Shown here piece after piece: positions 58,704 to 64,000 of a stretch of DNA of 64,000 bases (position 1 is its first letter; the number at the start of each line of letters is the position of its first letter). Under the pieces are notes generated by a model. That model was not told where the DNA came from. It saw only the letters and a program-made list of their open reading frames with translations, and searched no databases. The translations under genes and the position numbers were made by a program. The stretch is from Afipia sp. Root123D2 (lineage in GTDB: Bacteria; Pseudomonadota; Alphaproteobacteria; Rhizobiales; Xanthobacteraceae). The stretch covers positions 1,148,828 through 1,212,827 of the forward strand of contig NZ_LMDP01000002.1 in the NCBI RefSeq assembly GCF_001425835.1. Direction: 5' to 3'.

Positions 58704-60137
58704 TTGACTGTTGCCACCCCGACCGCAGTAATCACGACCGATATTCCGGCACGTCTGGATGCGCTCCCGTGGGGGCGCTTCCATACCCGCGTCGTTCTCG
58801 CGCTCGGCATCACCTGGATTCTCGACGGGCTTGAAGTGACGCTGGCGGGCGCGCTGTCCGGCGCGCTGAAGAACTCACCGACGCTGCAATTCTCCAACCT
58901 CGATATCGGCGTCGCCAATAGCGCCTATCTCGCCGGCGCGGTGCTCGGCGCTCTCGGCTTCGGTTGGCTCACCGACAGGATCGGACGGCGGAAACTGTTC
59001 TTCATCACGCTGACGCTCTATCTGCTGGCGACCGCCGCCACCGCATTGTCATGGAGCATCGGCAGTTATGCGCTGTTTCGTTTTCTCACCGGCGCCGGCA
59101 TCGGCGGCGAATACACCGCGATCAATTCGACGATCCAGGAACTGGTGCCGGCGCATTATCGCGGCTGGACCGATCTCGTGATCAACGGCAGCTTCTGGAT
59201 CGGCGCGGTGCTCGGTGCGATCTGCGCCATCGTGCTGCTCGATCCGACATGGATCGATCCCGAACTCGGCTGGCGGCTCTCCTTTCTGGTCGGTGCCGTG
59301 CTCGGCCTCGTGGTGTTCGTGATGCGGCTGTGGATTCCCGAAAGCCCGCGCTGGCTGATGATCCACGGCCATCCCGACGAGGCACGGCGCATCGTCGAGG
59401 AGATCGAGCGCTCGGTGCCGCATGACGCACCGCGCGCCGCGTTGCCGACGATCACGCTTCGGATGCGGACCCACACACCGCTCGGCGAAGTCGCGCGAAC
59501 GTTACTGCACAGCTATCGCCGCCGCACCCTGGTCGGTCTCACGCTGATGACTGCGCAGGCATTTTTCTATAACGCGATCTTCTTCACTTATGCCTTGGTG
59601 TTGACCGATTTCTTCGGCATCGCTGCGGATCATATCGGCTGGTACATTCTTCCGTTCGCGGCAGGAAATTTCCTCGGGCCGCTTCTGCTCGGTAGACTGT
59701 TCGACACCATCGGCCGCCGCATCATGATCGCTGCGACCTACGGCGTGTCGGGACTGCTGCTGGCGCTATCCGGTTATCTGTTTTCGATCGGCGCGCTCAG
59801 CGCGCAGTCGCAGACGATTGCATGGATGGTGATTTTCTTCTTTGCGTCCCCTGCCGCCAGCGCGGCCTATCTGACCGTGAGCGAAACCTTTCCGCTCGAG
59901 GTCCGCGCGCTGGCCATCGCGCTGTTCTATGCCATCGGCACCGGCATCGGCGGCGTCGCTGGACCGACCCTGTTCGGCGCGCTGATCGATACCGGCTCAC
60001 GCAACAGTGTGTTCGCCGGCTATTGCCTCGGCGCGATGCTGATGATCATTGCGGCAGGCGTTGCGTGGAAATTCTGCGTCCCTGCCGAATGCAAACCGCT
60101 TGAAACGATTGCGCGGCCGCTGGCCGCGATGGAGTAG
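58704..60137 (+). CDS. MFS transporter (metabolite:H+ symporter / sugar-transporter-like)
   Basis: Twelve-helix transporter of 477 residues. GFGWLTDRIGRRKLFFIT (about 84-101) is the A-motif, FLTGAGIGGEYTAINSTIQELVPAHYRG (about 128-155) the typical first-half signature, and RLWIPESPRWL the PESPRWL motif of the sugar/aromatic-acid branch. The apparent start is TTG 58704-58706 with GGGGGA just upstream, and no better ATG is available in frame. It ends three bases before otsB and follows a candidate EcfG promoter. Substrate unknown. Confidence 0.86.
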   Translation: MTVATPTAVITTDIPARLDALPWGRFHTRVVLALGITWILDGLEVTLAGALSGALKNSPTLQFSNLDIGVANSAYLAGAVLGALGFGWLTDRIGRRKLFFITLTLYLLATAATALSWSIGSYALFRFLTGAGIGGEYTAINSTIQELVPAHYRGWTDLVINGSFWIGAVLGAICAIVLLDPTWIDPELGWRLSFLVGAVLGLVVFVMRLWIPESPRWLMIHGHPDEARRIVEEIERSVPHDAPRAALPTITLRMRTHTPLGEVARTLLHSYRRRTLVGLTLMTAQAFFYNAIFFTYALVLTDFFGIAADHIGWYILPFAAGNFLGPLLLGRLFDTIGRRIMIAATYGVSGLLLALSGYLFSIGALSAQSQTIAWMVIFFFASPAASAAYLTVSETFPLEVRALAIALFYAIGTGIGGVAGPTLFGALIDTGSRNSVFAGYCLGAMLMIIAAGVAWKFCVPAECKPLETIARPLAAME

Positions 60138-60140
60138 GAG

Positions 60141-60959
60141 ATGATGACAGACGCGATTGGCAAGGTGCCCTCACAACCCGAGCGCGGCGACGACGCCGTG
60201 CCGGTGCCGCTTGCACTCGGCCCCAAACTCGCGCGCTGTGCGCTGTTGCTCGACATCGACGGCACGCTGCTCGATATGGCGCCGACACCCGACGCGGTGG
60301 TGGTTCCGCCCGGGCTGATGCGTGCGCTGCAAGGCCTGCATGAACGTACCGGAGGCGCGCTGGCGCTGGTCTCGGGCCGCTCACTCGGCGACATCGATTC
60401 GATCTTCGCTCCGATGCGTCTGCCCAGCGTCGGCGGTCACGGCGCGGAAATGCGGCTGGCCGCTGTGAGCGAAGCGGTCGCGGTTCACGCGCCGCCGATG
60501 GACAAGGATCTGAAACGCCGTTTCGCGGCGATCGCGCAGCTCAGCCCCGGTATCCTGCTCGAGGACAAGGGCTATTCGCTGGCGCTGCATTATCGCCGCG
60601 CGCCGCAATTCGAACGCACGATCTACGAAGCCGTCTCGGCGATCCGCGCCGACCTGCCGGATGCTCCAGTCGAAGTGCTGCCCGGCAAGTTCGTCTGCGA
60701 GATCAAGCACGCCGGTTTCACCAAGGCCACCGGCGTGATCGAACTGATGAAACACGCGCCGTTCCTGGGGCGGCGCCCGGTTTTTCTCGGCGACGACGTC
60801 ACCGACGAAAGCGTGTTCGAGATCATGCCGGGAATGGACGGCCTGTCGTTCTCGGTCGGACGCAAGGCGCACGGCGTCGACGGCCATTTCGACGCGCCCG
60901 ACGACGTGCGGGCGTGGCTGACACATCTTCTCGACGACACCAGGACCCATGTTTCATGA
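60141..60959 (+). CDS. otsB: Trehalose-6-phosphate phosphatase OtsB
   Basis: HAD-superfamily phosphatase of 272 residues that makes trehalose from trehalose-6-phosphate. ALLLDIDGTLLDMAPTPD (about 33-50) holds the DxDGT nucleophile, LVSGRSLGDID (about 75) the second motif, and FLGDDVTDESVFEIM (about 215) the Mg-binding acidic pair. Length is typical. It starts ATG 60141 after AGGAG and overlaps the GH15 gene by four bases. It is separated from otsA by the GH15 gene. Confidence 0.95.
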   Translation: MMTDAIGKVPSQPERGDDAVPVPLALGPKLARCALLLDIDGTLLDMAPTPDAVVVPPGLMRALQGLHERTGGALALVSGRSLGDIDSIFAPMRLPSVGGHGAEMRLAAVSEAVAVHAPPMDKDLKRRFAAIAQLSPGILLEDKGYSLALHYRRAPQFERTIYEAVSAIRADLPDAPVEVLPGKFVCEIKHAGFTKATGVIELMKHAPFLGRRPVFLGDDVTDESVFEIMPGMDGLSFSVGRKAHGVDGHFDAPDDVRAWLTHLLDDTRTHVS

Positions 60960-62758
60960 GCACCGCCCCCATTGACCACGGTCTCGATCTCGCGGTGATC
61001 GGCAACTGCCGCACCGCGGCTCTCGTCGATCCCACGGCCCGGCTGGTGTGGTGGTGCTTTCCGCGTTTCGACGCCGATCCGGTGTTCTCGCGCTTGCTTG
61101 CGGGCGACGAAGAGAAGGGTTTCAGTGACGTCGTGCTCGACGGCATGACGCATTACGAATCGGAATACGAGCGCAACAGCGCCATCGTATCCACCGTGCT
61201 CTCCGATGGACGCGGCAACGCGGTGCGCATCACCGATTTCGCGCCACGCTTTCGGCAATTCGGCCGCATGTTTCGCCCGCCGCAACTGTTCCGCGTGATC
61301 GAGCCGGTCGCGGGCCTGCCGCGCATCACCATTCGCGTGCGCCCGACCCACTCCTACGGCAAGCCGGCGCAGCAGTATTCGATCGGCAGCAATCATATCC
61401 GCTTCTATGAGGATCGGTCGGTGATGCGTGTCACCACCGACGCGCCGCTGGCGATGATCGAAAACGAAACACCGTTCGTGCTGACGCGGCCGATGCACAT
61501 GGTGTTCGGCAGCGACGAGGGCTTCTCAGGCGATCTCGCAACCACCGCCCACACCTTTGCCGAGCAGACACGGCACTACTGGTCCGACTGGGTGCGCCGG
61601 CTCTACATCTCCTACGATTTCCAGGAAGCGATCATCCGCGCCGCAATCACGCTGAAGCTGTCGAACTTCGAGGAGACCGGCGGCATCATCGCCGCGCACA
61701 CCACCTCGATTCCCGAAGCACCCGGCTCGGGCCGCAACTGGGATTATCGCTTCTGCTGGCTGCGCGACGCCTATTTCGTGGTCAAGGCACTGAATCGTGT
61801 CGGCGCAACGCAAACGATGGAAGATTTCATCGGCTACACGCTATCGCTCGCCGCCAACGTCGAGGGCGTGCTGAAGCCGGTCTACAGTGTGGTGCCGAAC
61901 CTGTCGCTTGATGAATGGATCGCCAGCGACCTCAAAGGCTATCGCGGCGACGGTCCGGTGCGGATCGGCAACGCGGCCGCAGACCAGATCCAGCACGACA
62001 CCTATGGCAGCATCATCCTCGCGGCGCTGCCGCTGTTCTTCGACCGCCGTCTGCCGCGCCCAGGCGGCGAGAAGCTGTTCAGGCTGCTCGAGGATCTCGG
62101 CGAGAAAGCCGCCGCTGTGGCGCTGCGGCCCGACGCCGGCATCTGGGAATATCGCGGGCGCCAGCGCATCCACACCCATTCGGCGGCGATGTGCTGGGCC
62201 GGCATCAACCGCCTCGCCTCGATCGCGACGCGGCTCGGTCTCGGCGATCGCGCCGCCTACTGGAATTCGATCGCCGATCCGATCCATCAGGAACTGATGG
62301 CCAAGGCATGGAATCCCGAACGCGAAGCCTTCACCGCCGCGTTCGGTTCGACCGATCTGGATGCCAGCGTGTTGCTGCTGCCGGAACTCGGCGTCTGCGA
62401 AGTCGACGATCCGCGTTTCGTGAAAACAGTCGCCGCGATGGAGCGCGAACTGCTGCGCGAGAAACACATGATGCGCTACGCCGCCGAAGACGATTTCGGA
62501 ATGCCGGTGACCGCGTTCATGATCTGCCGCTTCTGGCTGATCGACGCCTGGTGGGCGCAAGGACGGCGCGAGGAAGCGCGCGAACTGTTCATCGACGCGC
62601 TCGCGCATCGCAATCGTTACGGCCTGCTGTCCGAAGATGTCGACCCACGCACCGGCGCCTTGTTCGGAAATTTTCCGCAGACCTATTCGATGGCAGGATT
62701 GATCCTTACCGGCATGAAATTGTCGCGGAGCTGGGAGGATCGTTACTGGCGCAGTTGA
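60956..62758 (+). CDS. Glycoside hydrolase family 15 protein (glucoamylase/trehalase-like)
   Basis: A 600-residue GH15 protein. The N-terminal beta-sandwich begins IDHGLDLAVIGNCRTAALVDPTARLVWWCFP. The (alpha/alpha)6 barrel shows GSGRNWDYRFCWLRDAYFV (about 260-278), WEYRGRQRIHTHSAAMCWAGINRL (about 400, first catalytic-acid region) and a late conserved segment around AEDDFGMPVTAFMICRFWLIDAWW. ATG 60956 overlaps the otsB stop. The longer frame start at 60914 lies inside otsB. Related GH15 proteins hydrolyse trehalose or alpha-glucans. Its place between otsB and otsA suggests control of trehalose or glucan turnover (inferred). Confidence 0.9.
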   Translation: MSTAPIDHGLDLAVIGNCRTAALVDPTARLVWWCFPRFDADPVFSRLLAGDEEKGFSDVVLDGMTHYESEYERNSAIVSTVLSDGRGNAVRITDFAPRFRQFGRMFRPPQLFRVIEPVAGLPRITIRVRPTHSYGKPAQQYSIGSNHIRFYEDRSVMRVTTDAPLAMIENETPFVLTRPMHMVFGSDEGFSGDLATTAHTFAEQTRHYWSDWVRRLYISYDFQEAIIRAAITLKLSNFEETGGIIAAHTTSIPEAPGSGRNWDYRFCWLRDAYFVVKALNRVGATQTMEDFIGYTLSLAANVEGVLKPVYSVVPNLSLDEWIASDLKGYRGDGPVRIGNAAADQIQHDTYGSIILAALPLFFDRRLPRPGGEKLFRLLEDLGEKAAAVALRPDAGIWEYRGRQRIHTHSAAMCWAGINRLASIATRLGLGDRAAYWNSIADPIHQELMAKAWNPEREAFTAAFGSTDLDASVLLLPELGVCEVDDPRFVKTVAAMERELLREKHMMRYAAEDDFGMPVTAFMICRFWLIDAWWAQGRREEARELFIDALAHRNRYGLLSEDVDPRTGALFGNFPQTYSMAGLILTGMKLSRSWEDRYWRS

Positions 62759-62872
62759 GATTAAGAAAATTTCATCTGCAAAGAACAACGAAATCAACGA
62801 CGTAAAAATTGGAACCTAGTTTTAATGGAACCTGCTGCGAATTTTGTCTTGATTTCGCGTAAATAGTGTCGT

Positions 62873-62898
62873 GGAACCATATTGGATGAACAGGCGTT
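62873..62898 (+). promoter_or_regulatory. EcfG-type general-stress promoter of otsA
   Basis: GGAAC (62873-62877), 17 bases, CGTT (62895-62898), with the otsA start 36 bases on. This matches the alphaproteobacterial consensus. Two further GGAAC sequences at about 62812 and 62826 have no CGTT at the right distance. Confidence 0.7.
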
Positions 62899-62933
62899 TA
62901 GTTTTGTGGTGGCAGAACTAAAGGGAGGGCCCT

Positions 62934-64000
62934 GTGGACCTTGTTGTCGTTTCAAATCGTGTGGCTCGCGCAAAGCCCAACGAACCGATGACGGGAGGAC
63001 TTGCGGCCGCGTTGTTACCGGTAGTTGAGAAGTCCGGCACCATCTGGGTGGGTTCGAGCGGCCGTGTGCGCGATGGCGCATTCAAGGATTCCTTTGCTGA
63101 AATTCAATCGCTCGGCACCGGCGCGCTGGCGATGCTCGATCTGCCGGCCGCGCATTACGGCGGCTATTACGAAGGTTTCGCCAATTCCGCGCTGTGGCCG
63201 GCGCTGCACTCCCGCACCGATTTGATCCGCGCGACGCAGGACGACTACGAATCCTATCGCGAAGTAAATGCGTTCATGGCGCGGGCGCTGATGCGCTTTC
63301 GCAAGCCGACCACCGCGTTCTGGGTTCAGGATTACCACTTCCTCGCGCTTGGCGCCGAGATGCGCGAACTCGGAGTCACGAATCCGCTCGGATTTTTCCT
63401 TCACACACCGTGGCCAAGCCGCAATGTCATCTCCGGCGTTCCCCATCATCGCGAGCTGATCGAGGCGATGCTCGCCTACAATCTGATCGGCTTCCAGACC
63501 GATGAGGATTGCGAACACTTCTCCGACTATCTGCGCTCCGATCTCGGCCTGCATGTCGAGAACGGTCTCGTCACGTCGCGCTACGGCATGTCGCGGCTCG
63601 CGGCATTCCCGATCGGCATCGACGTCGACGGTTTCGTCGCGCATGCGGTGCGCGCCGCCGCGCATCCGGATGTCTCGCGCCTGCGCAAGAGCCTGCACGG
63701 CGAGCGCCTTGCGATCGGCGTCGATCGCGTCGACTACTCCAAGGGCCTCGTCAACCGCATCCGCGCCTTCGATCGGCTGTTCGAGATGCGCCCGTCACTG
63801 AAACGCTCGGTGTCGCTGTTGCAGATCGCAACGCCATCGCGCGAGAACATCGAAGCCTATGGCAATCTGCAGGACGACCTGTCGCGTCTTGTCACCGAGG
63901 TGAACGGCCGCCACGGCGAAGTCGACTGGACCCCGATCCGCTATCTCAGCAAAGGCTTCAGCCAGACCGTGCTGGCAGGCTTCTACCGCTCGGCGCAGGT
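62934..64000 (+). CDS. otsA: Trehalose-6-phosphate synthase OtsA (3' end outside window)
   Basis: GT20 glycosyltransferase joining UDP-glucose and glucose-6-phosphate. The first about 355 residues are present and the frame is open at the right edge. GTG at 62934 follows GGGAGG and begins VDLVVVSNRVARAKPNEPMTGG. WVQDYHFLALGAEMRELG (about 125), GFFLHTPWPSRNV (about 150), IGFQTDEDCEHF and AIGVDRVDYSKGLVNRI (about 258) are the family signatures, including the nucleotide-binding R/K pair. It has its own stress promoter just upstream, so it can be expressed independently of otsB. Confidence 0.95.
   Translation, partial: MDLVVVSNRVARAKPNEPMTGGLAAALLPVVEKSGTIWVGSSGRVRDGAFKDSFAEIQSLGTGALAMLDLPAAHYGGYYEGFANSALWPALHSRTDLIRATQDDYESYREVNAFMARALMRFRKPTTAFWVQDYHFLALGAEMRELGVTNPLGFFLHTPWPSRNVISGVPHHRELIEAMLAYNLIGFQTDEDCEHFSDYLRSDLGLHVENGLVTSRYGMSRLAAFPIGIDVDGFVAHAVRAAAHPDVSRLRKSLHGERLAIGVDRVDYSKGLVNRIRAFDRLFEMRPSLKRSVSLLQIATPSRENIEAYGNLQDDLSRLVTEVNGRHGEVDWTPIRYLSKGFSQTVLAGFYRSAQ

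Noticed and set aside
58519-58707. Small plus-strand open frame (62 codons) ahead of the MFS gene
   Set aside because: It overlaps the EcfG-type promoter and has no family features; the sequence is better explained as promoter and leader.

Overview
The window is GC-rich (about two thirds G+C by eye), densely coded chromosomal DNA. It looks like an alphaproteobacterium of the Bradyrhizobium / Rhodopseudomonas / Afipia group (Nitrobacteraceae). Reasons: a box-type benzoyl-CoA cluster with a BzdR/BoxR regulator, an enolase-superfamily protein with the same catalytic numbering as Bradyrhizobium D-tartrate dehydratase, BA14K and DUF1236 proteins, GGAAC/CGTT stress promoters, ICE-like iron motifs, and many short palindromic intergenic repeats typical of these genomes. 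I saw no rRNA, tRNA, CRISPR, phage or transposase gene. The window opens inside pstS and closes inside otsA.

Layout. 1-5 kb: phosphate import and sensing (pstS with a three-repeat Pho box, phoR), a YbhN-like membrane protein, and a coupled OmpA-like/small membrane protein pair. 5-7 kb: polysaccharide deacetylase and an SDR. 7-23 kb: an aromatic-acid region. A leftward run bclA-hydrolase-boxC-boxB-boxA converts benzoate to benzoyl-CoA, then epoxidises and opens the ring. Divergent boxR and a coupled unknown 171-residue protein follow. A second leftward run encodes a feruloyl-CoA-synthetase-like ligase and a Liv-type ABC importer. Four TGCA-N6-TGCA sites lie before or between these genes and suggest one BoxR regulon. 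No BoxD-type aldehyde dehydrogenase is in the window.

23-30 kb: iron uptake, with a PiuC-type dioxygenase, a TonB-dependent receptor, and divergent PepSY protein-exbB-exbD-tonB with an ICE-like site between them. 30-33 kb: cyanide-insensitive bd-type quinol oxidase cydAB plus a 43-residue DUF2474 protein. 33-35 kb: L,D-transpeptidase and an orphan amino-acid-binding protein. 35-41 kb: two acyl-CoA dehydrogenases, a carboxymuconolactone-decarboxylase-like protein, a VOC protein, an MFS transporter and a SnoaL-like protein. 41-46 kb: a secreted unknown, feoAB with an ICE-like dyad, D-tartrate dehydratase and a BA14K protein.

46-52 kb: a molybdopterin oxidoreductase, NDH-2, and a DEAD-box helicase with an unusual pentapeptide-repeat tail. 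52-57 kb: DUF1236 protein and a three-subunit molybdenum hydroxylase with the AYRGAGR (form II) active-site loop. 57-58 kb: pcaIJ, which could take the 3-oxoadipate end of aromatic degradation into central metabolism. 58-64 kb: MFS transporter-otsB-GH15 and then otsA, each preceded by a close match to the alphaproteobacterial EcfG promoter, which points to trehalose synthesis as part of the general stress response. Most gaps above 300 bases hold palindromic repeats.
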